From positions 1-40,857 of the forward strand of contig JAFEDL010000021.1 in NCBI GenBank assembly GCA_018241645.1: a DNA stretch of 40,857 bases, in the 5' to 3' direction. Made by a program: the position numbers and the translations under genes. Origin of the DNA: Pseudomonadota bacterium. GTDB taxonomy: Bacteria > Pseudomonadota > Gammaproteobacteria > Burkholderiales > SG8-39. Under the pieces are notes generated by a model that was not told the DNA's origin, ran no database searches, and saw nothing but the letters and a program-made list of their open reading frames with translations. Within the stretch, counting starts at the first letter, position 1; each line of letters begins with the position of its first letter. Below, one piece after another: positions 24,663 to 33,586 of the stretch.

Positions 24663-25370
24663 ATGGCGGCAATCAATGATAACTTGCAAGCTGTCGCAGC
24701 GCGCATCCGCGACGCGGCGCGCGCGGCCGGCCGCGATCCCTCGATGGTGCGGCTGCTTGCCGTGACCAAGACCCAGCCGCCTTCCGCCGTCGAGGCCGCG
24801 TACGCCGCCGGCCAGCGCAGTTTCGGCGAAAACTACGTGCAGGAAGCCCTCGACAAGCAGGCCGCGCTGGCCGGGCGCACGCCCGGCATCGAATGGCACC
24901 TGATCGGCCCGCTCCAGAGCAACAAGACCCGCGTCGTCGCGCAGGCCTTCGACTGGGTGGAGACGATCGACCGCCAGAAGGTCGCGCAGAGGCTGTCGGA
25001 CGCGCGCGCGCTGGACGTCCCGCCCCTCAACGTGCTGATCCAGGTGAACGTTTCCGGCGAAGCGACCAAAAGTGGTGTTTCGCCCGCCGGGGCGGCCGCG
25101 CTCGCCCGCGAAGTGGCGAGGCTGCCGCGGCTCAGGCTGCGCGGACTGATGGCGATCCCGGAACCCACCACGGACAGGAAACTGCAGCTCGAGCGGTTCC
25201 ACGCGGTGCGCGAGCTGTTCGACCGGCTGAACGCGGAGGGCCTCGCGCTCGACACCCTGTCGATGGGCATGTCGCAGGACCTCGAATCCGCCGTGGCGGA
25301 GGGCTCGACGCTGGTGCGCATCGGCACCGCGATCTTCGGTGAAAGACCAAAAGCAAAGGCAGCCGCATGA
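24663..25370 (+). CDS. yggS: YggS family pyridoxal-phosphate homeostasis protein (PLPHP)
   Basis: A 235-residue single-domain PLP-binding protein that buffers free PLP and affects amino-acid metabolism. The PLP lysine is K36 in LLAVTKTQP; other hallmarks are FGENYVQEA, EWHLIGPLQSNK, VNVSGEATKSG and SMGMSQDLESAVAEGSTLVRIGTAIFG. The ATG at 24663 is the family start. Its stop overlaps proC (ATGA at 25367), matching the widespread yggS-proC pairing. Divergent from pilT, as in many proteobacteria. Confidence 0.95.
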   Translation: MAAINDNLQAVAARIRDAARAAGRDPSMVRLLAVTKTQPPSAVEAAYAAGQRSFGENYVQEALDKQAALAGRTPGIEWHLIGPLQSNKTRVVAQAFDWVETIDRQKVAQRLSDARALDVPPLNVLIQVNVSGEATKSGVSPAGAAALAREVARLPRLRLRGLMAIPEPTTDRKLQLERFHAVRELFDRLNAEGLALDTLSMGMSQDLESAVAEGSTLVRIGTAIFGERPKAKAAA

Positions 25371-26182
25371 AAATCGCATTCCTCGGCGGCGGCAACATGG
25401 CCGGCGCGCTGATCGGCGGACTGCTCGCCAAGGGCTACTCGGCCGCCGACCTGTCGGTGGTCGAGGTCGTGCCGCAGGCGCGCGACGCCCTCGTCGCGCG
25501 CTACAAGGTGCACGCGAGCGAGTCGCCGGATGCGGCCACGCTCGGGGCGGACACGCTGGTGCTCGCGGTGAAGCCGCAGGACATGCGCAAGGCCGTCGCG
25601 CCGCTGGCGGGAAGGCTCAAGTCGCAGCTGGTGGTGAGCATCGCCGCCGGCATCCGCCTGGAGGACCTGTCCCGCTGGCTCGGCGGCCATGCGCGCCTGG
25701 TGCGCGTGATGCCGAACACGCCGGCGCTGGTCGGGGAAGGGATGGCGGGATTGTTTGCGCGCCCCGAGGTCAGCGCCGACGAGAGGAAGCGCGCCGAAAG
25801 CATCCTCGGGGCGGTGGGCAGGACCGTGTGGGTGGAAGACGAGGCGCTGATCGACCCGGTGACCGCGGTGTCGGGCAGCGGGCCTGCGTACGTGTTCTAT
25901 TTCATCGAGGCGCTGGAAAAGGCCGGCGTGGAACTGGGCCTCGCGCCCGGGGCGGCACGTACGCTCGCCATCCAGACCTTCATCGGCGCGGCGAAGCTCG
26001 CGGCCGAAAGTGCGGACGCGCCCGGCGTGCTGCGCGAGAAGGTGACCTCCAAGGGCGGCACCACCGAGGCGGCGCTGAAGGTGTTCGCCGCCGAGGACAT
26101 CGCCGGGAGCATCGGCAAGGCGCTCCGCGCCGCGAGCGACCGGGGCGCGGAACTCGGCAAGATCCTCGGCAAGGACGGCTGA
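25367..26182 (+). CDS. proC: Pyrroline-5-carboxylate reductase
   Basis: A 271-residue NAD(P)H-dependent reductase catalysing the last step of proline synthesis. The Rossmann motif GGGNMAGALIGGL lies at residues 7-19. The central VMPNTPALVGEGM and the C-terminal substrate-binding SGSGPAYVFYFIEAL and TSKGGTTEAAL segments are standard. The start overlaps the yggS stop. A YggT gene begins three bases after its stop. Confidence 0.96.
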   Translation: MKIAFLGGGNMAGALIGGLLAKGYSAADLSVVEVVPQARDALVARYKVHASESPDAATLGADTLVLAVKPQDMRKAVAPLAGRLKSQLVVSIAAGIRLEDLSRWLGGHARLVRVMPNTPALVGEGMAGLFARPEVSADERKRAESILGAVGRTVWVEDEALIDPVTAVSGSGPAYVFYFIEALEKAGVELGLAPGAARTLAIQTFIGAAKLAAESADAPGVLREKVTSKGGTTEAALKVFAAEDIAGSIGKALRAASDRGAELGKILGKDG

Positions 26183-26185
26183 AGC

Positions 26186-26758
26186 ATGATTGCGCAAATC
26201 CTCGAATTCCTGATCGACACGGTGTCGGGTTTCTTCGTGTTCCTGTTGCTCGCGCGCTTTCATTTCCAGTGGCTGCGCGTGCCGTTCCGCAACCAGGCCG
26301 GGGAGTTCGTCATCGCCCTGACCAACTGGATGGTGATGCCGGCGCGGCGCTTCATCCCCGGGATCGCGGGGCTGGACCTGCCGACCTTCCTGCTCGCCTG
26401 GGTGGGGCAGGCCGCGACCCTTGCGGCGATCTACATGCTGCGGGGCTACGATTTGTCCGGCGCCCCGGGCTACGCCGCCGGCGTGCTGTTTGGCCTCGCG
26501 CTCGTCGACCTGCTGCGCTACAGCCTCTACCTGCTGATCTTCGCGCTGATCATGCAGGCCATCCTGTCCTGGACGAACCCGTCCTCGCCGATCGGGGCCA
26601 TCTTCGACGCCATGGTCCGGCCGTTCCTGCGGCCGATCCGCAGGTTCGTGCCGCCGATCTCGAACATCGACCTGTCGCCGCTGGTGCTGCTGGTGGTGGT
26701 GCAGGTGCTGCTGATCCCGCTCGCCTACGGCCGCGCGCAGGTCGCGGGACTGTTCTGA
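26186..26758 (+). CDS. YggT family integral membrane protein
   Basis: A 190-residue protein with two YggT repeats, each a pair of hydrophobic helices followed by an amphipathic loop: RVPFRNQAGEFVIALTNWMVMPARRFIP and ILSWTNPSSPIGAIFDAMVRPFLRPIRRFVPPI. E. coli YggT has been linked to osmotic and ion tolerance; related proteins in cyanobacteria and Gram-positives act near division or thylakoid organisation. No specific role can be read here. It is in the conserved yggS-proC-yggT-yggU run, and its TGA overlaps a possible CTG start of the next gene. Confidence 0.9.
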   Translation: MIAQILEFLIDTVSGFFVFLLLARFHFQWLRVPFRNQAGEFVIALTNWMVMPARRFIPGIAGLDLPTFLLAWVGQAATLAAIYMLRGYDLSGAPGYAAGVLFGLALVDLLRYSLYLLIFALIMQAILSWTNPSSPIGAIFDAMVRPFLRPIRRFVPPISNIDLSPLVLLVVVQVLLIPLAYGRAQVAGLF

Positions 26759-26796
26759 CCGCAGCCGCCTGGCACCGCACGCAGGGCGACCGGCTG

Positions 26797-27048
26797 ATGC
26801 TCCAGGTACACGTCCAGCCGGGCGCGTCGCGCACCGAGGTCGCCGGGCTGCATGGCGACTGCCTCAAGATCCGCCTGTCCGCGCGGGCGGTCGAGGGGGA
26901 GGCCAATGCCTGCCTGGTCGAGTTCATCGCCGCTGCGCTGGGCGTTGCCAAGCGCGCGGTCTCGATCGACAGCGGCGCATCGTCGCGCCGGAAGCGGGTA
27001 GCCGTGCAGTCCCCGGCGCGCGGACCGGAGGCCTTGTGGAAGAGCTAG
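26797..27048 (+). CDS. DUF167 / YggU family protein
   Basis: A small protein (83 residues from the ATG at 26797) with the DUF167 core: LQVHVQPGASRTEVAGLHGDCLKIRLSARAVEGEANACLVEFIAAALGV, then the SIDSGASSRRKRVAV strand. Function of the family is unknown. In relatives the conserved region begins about 14 residues earlier (here TAAAWHRTQGDRL). No ATG, GTG or TTG is available there, but a CTG at 26755 overlaps the yggT stop as CTGA. The true start may therefore be CTG 26755, giving 97 residues. Last gene before the AT-rich island. Confidence 0.85.
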   Translation: MLQVHVQPGASRTEVAGLHGDCLKIRLSARAVEGEANACLVEFIAAALGVAKRAVSIDSGASSRRKRVAVQSPARGPEALWKS

Positions 27049-27170
27049 CTGCGTAGACGATAAGCCCCAACTGGGCTACTGCAATGCTTCGTATGGCTTG
27101 GGCACTTTGGAAGCCCATATACTTCTACTAATGGTAGCGAGATTAATTGCGCAGTCATTCTCTTGCAGCA

Positions 27171-27809
27171 TCAAGAGCGGCGTCGTGCCCAAAGTGTGAC
27201 TGTCGAGAGGACTAGAAAGTCCAGCACACAGTAAAACGCGCCGGCTGCGACGGGCGGGTTCGTGCTTGTCATTTCCAAACTTGGAACCGTGGTCTTCCAG
27301 TTCCAGTTGCCAAGCCACACACCGCAGATCTCGAGCAGGAGTGACAAAGCAAACATCGTTGCGTAAATCTTCCTAGTTCTTCCGACAAAAAGACATAGCA
27401 AGAACGTTGCGAAAAGTAACGATCCAAAAGTGTCGAATCCGACATACGCAGATAGGGCGAAATAAGGGAGACACGCGATTGGAACTATCCAAACTATCCC
27501 GTCTTTGAGCTTGCTTGCAATTGAAATGCCTAGCATAAATAACAGGGCGTGTCCCGGAGGGACGTACAGCGGAATGTTTTCAAGTCGATATTGGTACAAG
27601 CCCAAGCCTAGCGATAGGGCGAATTCACCAATCGTTGCATATATAACGCACAGATAAACGGCCAGACGCTCACGACCCTGGCGCCTATCGGCCAGGATAA
27701 GAAATGCGAGCCAGACGAATCCGCTAACCATTAGCTGGCCCCACATTTCCATCGCGGAATCTAAGACTAGGCCGGAGAGAATTAGTAGAGCAATTGCAGG
27801 TACAGGCAT
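27171..27809 (-). CDS. Unrecognised polytopic membrane protein (212 aa)
   Basis: I do not recognise the family. The protein is very hydrophobic with about seven transmembrane segments and no soluble domain. Two similar motifs recur about 98 residues apart: E62...G70-L-Y72-Q-Y74-R75...P80...PP (84-85), and E160...G167-N-W169-N-W171-K172...P176...PP (185-186), which suggests two related halves. E-G-[YW]-x-[YW] and P motifs of this kind vaguely recall carotenoid-hydratase (CruF/DUF422) membrane proteins, but that is not established. The start is the ATG at 27809; a TTG two codons earlier is possible. Base composition and codon use are AT-rich compared with neighbours. Divergent from the 338-residue gene. 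Confidence 0.7.
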   Translation of the reverse strand: MPVPAIALLILSGLVLDSAMEMWGQLMVSGFVWLAFLILADRRQGRERLAVYLCVIYATIGEFALSLGLGLYQYRLENIPLYVPPGHALLFMLGISIASKLKDGIVWIVPIACLPYFALSAYVGFDTFGSLLFATFLLCLFVGRTRKIYATMFALSLLLEICGVWLGNWNWKTTVPSLEMTSTNPPVAAGAFYCVLDFLVLSTVTLWARRRS

Positions 27810-27919
27810 TGTCAAAACTCGCGCGAGAGAGAAAATTTCGAGTGATAGTATGCAACTATTCGCTTACCTCGACGTGCATCTTCTGAACTCAGTACCGGCG
27901 AATTGCTCTGGATTTCTAG

Positions 27920-27946
27920 TTGGAGCTAGCATCAGACCTGCTCCAA
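27920..27946 (+). repeat. Inverted repeat in the leader of the 338-aa gene
   Basis: TTGGAGC (27920-27926) and GCTCCAA (27940-27946) are perfect 7-bp arms around a 13-base loop. They lie just upstream of the AGGGGGAA ribosome site of the gene starting at 27963. Possible leader hairpin or operator. Confidence 0.5.
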
Positions 27947-27962
27947 TAGGGGGAACTTTCTA

Positions 27963-28979
27963 ATGATTTTGCCGAATCGGTCATTCCAAAAGAAGTTGTC
28001 GATACCGTTCAAAATGGTCAATTGGTCGTGTCGAGCAGCAAAGAATAGTTGGATTGGTGTTCTTCTCATTCCGTTGCCTTTGGTCGCACTCGGCATTGCA
28101 TTGTTGCTCATTTCCGGAGAGGCGATATCAAGAGGAATGTGGCTCGTTATGCTGTGGACAAGTATGACATTCGCCTTAATCTACTATTCTCAGTTCCGGA
28201 TTCGCAATAGCTTCTCTGAGCTTGCGGGAATTATTCCTGAGACATCGGAAGCCCAGAAAAAGGTGGATGAAGTTCGCGTAAGAATTTTCAATTACTCAAA
28301 CAATAGGAATTACTACATCTCGAGCGCAATTACGATGCTCGTCATCCTTCCGCTCGTAAATCTTACGTTCATACAGAACTATTCTTCGATATATGTGCAG
28401 ATATGGTGTTGGGTGTTCTTTGTGTTCTCGACATTTGTGGGTGGCTATGGCCTAGCCTATGGGTTGGCATTTATCAAAATAATCCGGGAAATCGTGGACG
28501 CCGTCCCATATGCGCTAAATCCCTATCATCCGGACCGCTTTATGGGACTAAAGCCGCTTGGCAATCTTTGCGTAGCTGTGGCCCTTGGTGTGTCTTCTGC
28601 GTCGCTTGTATTCCCTTTGATTTTTGAGGCTATCCACGGAGATTTGGCTGATTTTCTGGGTTATTTTGCATTTCTAGCGATATTCTTTGCCATTCTTGTT
28701 TCCTTTTTTGGACCGCTATTCTTGATAAAGGGCAAGATTGAAAGGGAAAAATTTGCTGCGCTACTTGCTACAGAAGATGAGTACCAGCGCTATCTCAAGG
28801 ACTACAAGAGAACACCCTCAGAGGGACTGAAGGAAATATTGCGTTTGTTGCGTATTGAAAAAAGAAAATTGGATGAAATCCGCCTCTTTCCGTTTGAGAC
28901 CAAAATGGTGTTTCAGTTTGTCGTTTCTATTGTTTTGCCTGTAGTTATGTTTTTTTTACAACTTCAGCTGAAAAAGTAG
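27963..28979 (+). CDS. Unrecognised polytopic membrane protein (338 aa)
   Basis: I do not recognise a named family. There are about seven hydrophobic segments (near 30-52, 57-77, 118-138, 145-172, 203-225, 232-256 and 316-335). Between the fourth and fifth is a polar motif NPYHPDRFMGLKPLGNL (186-202) that looks conserved in character (HPD-x-x-GL-x-x-LG). A charged, helical cytoplasmic stretch (about 258-310, KIEREKFAALLATEDEYQRYLKDY) precedes the last helix. A strong ribosome site (AGGGGGAA) is seven bases before the ATG. The gene is AT-rich (20 G/C in the 60 bases at 28261-28320), unlike its surroundings. No catalytic motif is visible; transport, signalling and membrane-linked defence are all untested ideas. 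Confidence 0.75.
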   Translation: MILPNRSFQKKLSIPFKMVNWSCRAAKNSWIGVLLIPLPLVALGIALLLISGEAISRGMWLVMLWTSMTFALIYYSQFRIRNSFSELAGIIPETSEAQKKVDEVRVRIFNYSNNRNYYISSAITMLVILPLVNLTFIQNYSSIYVQIWCWVFFVFSTFVGGYGLAYGLAFIKIIREIVDAVPYALNPYHPDRFMGLKPLGNLCVAVALGVSSASLVFPLIFEAIHGDLADFLGYFAFLAIFFAILVSFFGPLFLIKGKIEREKFAALLATEDEYQRYLKDYKRTPSEGLKEILRLLRIEKRKLDEIRLFPFETKMVFQFVVSIVLPVVMFFLQLQLKK

Positions 28980-28988
28980 CTCTATACG

Positions 28989-29019
28989 AAAAAAACCGCC
29001 GCACCCGTAGGCGCGGCGG
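28989..29019 (-). terminator. Intrinsic terminator of aceA
   Basis: On the minus strand CCGCCGC, a 10-base loop and GCGGCGG are followed by seven T residues (28995-28989). It lies 28 bases after the aceA stop and marks the right edge of the AT-rich island. Confidence 0.85.
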
Positions 29020-29047
29020 TGGGTCTCCTCCTCCAAAACGGTATCGG

Positions 29048-30358
<1,311 letters not shown>

Positions 30359-30560
30359 TCTGCTTTCCTCCGGGTGGTTGAAACGGTGGCGCAGAATAGT
30401 CCGTCCGGATCCCGCATCGCAACAAGAAAACGCCAAAACTGAACAATAGAAATTTCACATAGTTAAGTTAACAAGTTGCCTTGTTTTTTCAACCAGTGAG
30501 ATAAATTTTCAGGCGAATTGCGCGGCGCAATATACTTTCATGCTGCGCAACGAAGGCGGC
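30359..30560 (-). promoter_or_regulatory. AT-rich aceA upstream region
   Basis: A 202-base gap between the rodA stop and aceA holds no gene. It is AT-rich in 30420-30510 compared with surrounding sequence, as expected of a regulated promoter, but I cannot fix a -10/-35 pair. The rodA-proximal end contains the palindrome described separately. Confidence 0.5.
30517..30531. promoter_or_regulatory. Palindrome ATTGCGC-G-GCGCAAT between rodA and aceA
   Basis: Two perfect 7-bp arms around a single base. The one-base centre disfavours an RNA hairpin and favours a dimeric protein-binding site. It lies about 160 bases upstream of aceA. The binding factor is unknown. Confidence 0.4.
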
Positions 30561-31679
30561 TCAGGTCTGCACCAGCTTGCGGTGCCTGTGGACGCTCATG
30601 AGGATGCCGATGCCCACGAACAGGGTCGCGAGCGCGGTCCCGCCGTAGGAGACGAACGGCAGCGGCACGCCCACCACGGGCAGGATGCCGGAGACCATGC
30701 CCATGTTCACGAACGCGTAGGTGAAGAAGATCAGCGTGACCGCGCCGGCCAGCAGGCGGCTGAAGAACGTGGGCGCATTGGCCGCGATCATCAGGCCGCG
30801 CGCGATGAGCAGCAGGTAGAGCAGCAGCAGCACGCAGTTGCCGATCAGGCCGAACTCCTCGGAGAACACCGCGAAGATGAAGTCGGTGTGCCGCTCCGGG
30901 ATGAACTCGAGGTGGGTCTGCGTGCCCTGCAGCCAGCCCTTGCCGAGGATGCCGCCCGAGCCGACCGCGATCGTCGACTGGATGATGTGGTACCCGGCGC
31001 CGAGCGGGTCGGTGGTCGGGTCGAGCAGCGTGAGGATGCGCTTTCTCTGGTAGTCGTGGAGCAGGCCCCAGAGGGGGAAGAGGCCGGCGATGCCCGCCAC
31101 CGCGAGGCCCGCGATCACCTTCCAGGATAGGCCGGCGAAGAAGATCACGTAGCAGCCCGCCGCCATCACCAGCACCGCCGTGCCGAGGTCGGGCTGCTTT
31201 GCGATCAGCAGCACCGGCACCAGCAGCAGCACGCCGGCCACGAGGAAGTCCCGCGTGCGCAGGGTGGCCTCGTGACGGTGGAAGTACCACGCCAGCATCA
31301 GCGGCATGGCGATCTTCATCATCTCGGAGGGCTGGAAGCGGGTGACGCCCACGTGCAGCCAGCGGCGCGCGCCGTTGGCGATGTCGCCGAACAGGGCGAC
31401 GGCCACGAGCAGCAGCAGCCCGGCCAGGTAGGCCGGCACGGCAAAGCGCATCAGCGTCTGCGGCGGGATCTGCGCGAACACCCACATGGCCGTGAACGCC
31501 ACGGCCAGGTTCGCCAGCTGTCCCGTCACGCGCGCCGGGTACTCGTAGCTCGCGCTGTACAGGGTGACCAGGCCGATCGCCACCAGGATCAGCGCGAGCG
31601 TGAAGAGCGGGCCGTCGATGCTGCCGGTGAAGCGCCCGGCGAGCCTGCGCAGGGACAGGTGCGGTGCGTCGAGCGCCAT
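30561..31679 (-). CDS. rodA: Rod-shape peptidoglycan polymerase RodA (SEDS)
   Basis: A 372-residue SEDS glycosyltransferase that polymerises lipid II in the elongasome with PBP2. About ten transmembrane helices. SEDS motifs include ANGARRWLHVGVTRFQPSE, KQPDLGTAVLV, the TQTHLEFIPERHTDFIFAVFSEEFG loop and the final GVPLPFVSYGGTALATLFVGIGIL. The ATG overlaps the mrdA stop by one base (TGATG), so the two are translationally coupled. Last gene of the mre operon; aceA follows on the same strand but is separated by its own promoter region. A longer in-frame open frame upstream is a shadow of mrdA. Confidence 0.96.
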   Translation of the reverse strand: MALDAPHLSLRRLAGRFTGSIDGPLFTLALILVAIGLVTLYSASYEYPARVTGQLANLAVAFTAMWVFAQIPPQTLMRFAVPAYLAGLLLLVAVALFGDIANGARRWLHVGVTRFQPSEMMKIAMPLMLAWYFHRHEATLRTRDFLVAGVLLLVPVLLIAKQPDLGTAVLVMAAGCYVIFFAGLSWKVIAGLAVAGIAGLFPLWGLLHDYQRKRILTLLDPTTDPLGAGYHIIQSTIAVGSGGILGKGWLQGTQTHLEFIPERHTDFIFAVFSEEFGLIGNCVLLLLYLLLIARGLMIAANAPTFFSRLLAGAVTLIFFTYAFVNMGMVSGILPVVGVPLPFVSYGGTALATLFVGIGILMSVHRHRKLVQT

Positions 31680-33586
31680 CAGTCGCCCTCCTCTTCGTCG
31701 GCCGCGTCGCCGGCCGGCGGCTTGACCGGGTCGGGCACCTTGCCGAGGAGGTAGTAGTCGAGCACCGCGCGCGCGATCGGCGCCGCGGCGGTGGCCCCGA
31801 AGCCGCCGTTTTCCACGACGATCGCCAGCGCGATCTTCGGGTTCTCGAGCGGCGCGAAGGCGATGAAGAGCGAGTGGTCGCGATGGCGTTCCTGCACGTT
31901 CTTCTCGTTGTACTTCTCGTTCGCCTTGATCGCGATCACCTGCGCGGTGCCGGTCTTGCCGCCGCTGGTGTACTGCGCGCCCGCGAACGCGCGCGCGCCC
32001 GTGCCCTCCTTGTTCACGCCGGCCATCGCCTGCTTGATGAACTCGATGTTCTCGTCCTTCAGCGGGATGCGGCGCACCAGCTCGGGCTCCAGGTAGCGGC
32101 GCGAACTGGTGCGCTGGTTGTCGATGTAGTGCACCAGGTGGGGCTTGTATACGGCGCCGTTCGCGGCGAGCGTCGCCATGGCCTGTGCCAGCTGCATGGG
32201 CGTGTAGGAGTTGTACCCCTGGCCGATGCCGATCGAGATCGTCTCCCCCGCATACCATTTCTGCTGCTCGGGCTTGCGAAAGCGCTTCATCTTCCACTCG
32301 GGCGAGGGGAGCACGCCCACCGATTCGCCGTCCAGGTCGATGCCGGTGCGGCTGCCGAAGCCGAACGGCGCGAGCGATCGCGCGATCGCGTCGATACCCA
32401 GGTCGTTGGACAGAACGTAGTAGTAGGTGTCGCAGGACTGGACGATGGACTTGTACATGTCCACCGTGCCGTGCCCGCCGACCTTGTCGTCGCGGAAGCG
32501 CCGGCCGCCGAACTCGAAGTACCCGGGGTCGAAGATCGTCTGGGTGGTCTTCCTCTTGCCGAGCTCGAGCGCGGCCAGGGCGAGGTAGGGCTTGAACGTC
32601 GAGCCGGGCGGGTACAGCCCCGCGATCGCGCGGTTGTTCAGCGGGCGGTCGGGCGAGTTGTTGAGCTCCGCCCAGCTCTGCGGGTCGATGCCTTCGACGA
32701 AGAGATTGGGGTCGAAGCCGGGCTTGGACACGAAGGCGAGGACCCCGCCGGTGCCCGGCTCGATCGCCACCAGCGCCCCGCGGCGCCCGGCGAACGCGTT
32801 CTCCGCGATCTCCTGCAGCTTGATGTCGAGGGCCAGCGTGATGTCGTTGCCCGACTGGGCGGGCGTGCGAGAGAGCGTGCGGATGCCGCGCCCGCCCGCG
32901 TCGATCTCCACCTGCTCGATGCCAGTGGTGCCGTGCAGCTCGTTCTGGTAGCTGCCTTCGATGCCCGACTTGCCGACGAAGTCCGTGCCGCGGTAGTTCG
33001 CCTCGACCCCGAGCTCCTCGAGCCGCTCCTGGTCCTTGTCGTTGATGCGGCCGATGTAGCCGATCACGTGCGAGGCGAGCTCGCCGAACGGGTACTGCCG
33101 GAACAGGCGCGCCTTGATCTCCACGCCCGGGAAGCGGTAGCGGTTGGCCGCGAACCTGGCCACCTCCTCGTCGGTGAGGCGGGTGCGGATCGGCAGGCTT
33201 TCCGCGTTGCGCGTCTCCACCAGCAGCTTCCTGAACCGGCTGCGGTCCCGCGGCTGGATTTCGACGACCTCGGCGAGCTCGTTGATCGTGCGCTCCACGT
33301 CGGCGACCTTGGCGGTCAGGATCTCGAGCGTGTAGGCGGAGTAGTTGCGCGCCAGCACGACGCCGTTGCGGTCCAGGATCAGCCCGCGGTTGGGCGCCAC
33401 CGGCACGATCGAGATGCGGTTGTCCTCGGCCTTGGTGTGGTAGTAGTCGCGCTGCACGACCTGCAGGTAGACGAACCGCGCGAACAGCACGCCGAACGCG
33501 ATCAGCACCGCCACCCCGGCCGCGCCGATGCGCAGCTGGAAGTAGTAAAGCTCGCGCTCGTGGTTCTTGAGCTCGGTCAATCGCAT
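31679..33586 (-). CDS. mrdA: Penicillin-binding protein 2 (elongation transpeptidase)
   Basis: A 635-residue class B penicillin-binding protein that cross-links peptidoglycan during elongation. One N-terminal anchor helix (about 19-42) is followed by the dimerisation domain (NRGLILDRNGVVLARNYSAY) and the transpeptidase domain. Active-site motifs are S329-T-F-K332, S384-C-D386 and K544-T-G546, nearly the same positions as in E. coli PBP2. The acidic tail (DEEEGD) is unremarkable. It directly abuts mreD upstream and overlaps rodA downstream. Confidence 0.97.
   Translation of the reverse strand: MRLTELKNHERELYYFQLRIGAAGVAVLIAFGVLFARFVYLQVVQRDYYHTKAEDNRISIVPVAPNRGLILDRNGVVLARNYSAYTLEILTAKVADVERTINELAEVVEIQPRDRSRFRKLLVETRNAESLPIRTRLTDEEVARFAANRYRFPGVEIKARLFRQYPFGELASHVIGYIGRINDKDQERLEELGVEANYRGTDFVGKSGIEGSYQNELHGTTGIEQVEIDAGGRGIRTLSRTPAQSGNDITLALDIKLQEIAENAFAGRRGALVAIEPGTGGVLAFVSKPGFDPNLFVEGIDPQSWAELNNSPDRPLNNRAIAGLYPPGSTFKPYLALAALELGKRKTTQTIFDPGYFEFGGRRFRDDKVGGHGTVDMYKSIVQSCDTYYYVLSNDLGIDAIARSLAPFGFGSRTGIDLDGESVGVLPSPEWKMKRFRKPEQQKWYAGETISIGIGQGYNSYTPMQLAQAMATLAANGAVYKPHLVHYIDNQRTSSRRYLEPELVRRIPLKDENIEFIKQAMAGVNKEGTGARAFAGAQYTSGGKTGTAQVIAIKANEKYNEKNVQERHRDHSLFIAFAPLENPKIALAIVVENGGFGATAAAPIARAVLDYYLLGKVPDPVKPPAGDAADEEEGD

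Larger units (their letters stand above)
27049..28988. other. AT-rich accessory island with two divergent membrane-protein genes
   Basis: Base composition drops abruptly right after the DUF167 stop and recovers at the aceA terminator. One row inside (28261-28320) counts 20 G/C in 60; a flanking row (26641-26700) counts 39 in 60. The two genes in it are divergent and unrelated to the housekeeping neighbours. I see no integrase, transposase, tRNA or flanking direct repeat. 27049-27170 holds no gene: only a 5-bp inverted repeat (AGCCC/GGGCT, 27063-27077) without a T-tract. Horizontal acquisition is the simplest reading. Confidence 0.75.

Noticed and set aside
27810..27815. A consensus TTGACA on the minus strand at the start of the 212-aa gene as a -35 box
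   Set aside because: It overlaps the start codon region and a matching -10 would lie inside the coding sequence.
27049..28988. Prophage, transposon or tRNA-linked integration
   Set aside because: No integrase, transposase, terminal inverted repeats, target duplications or tRNA could be found by eye at either edge.
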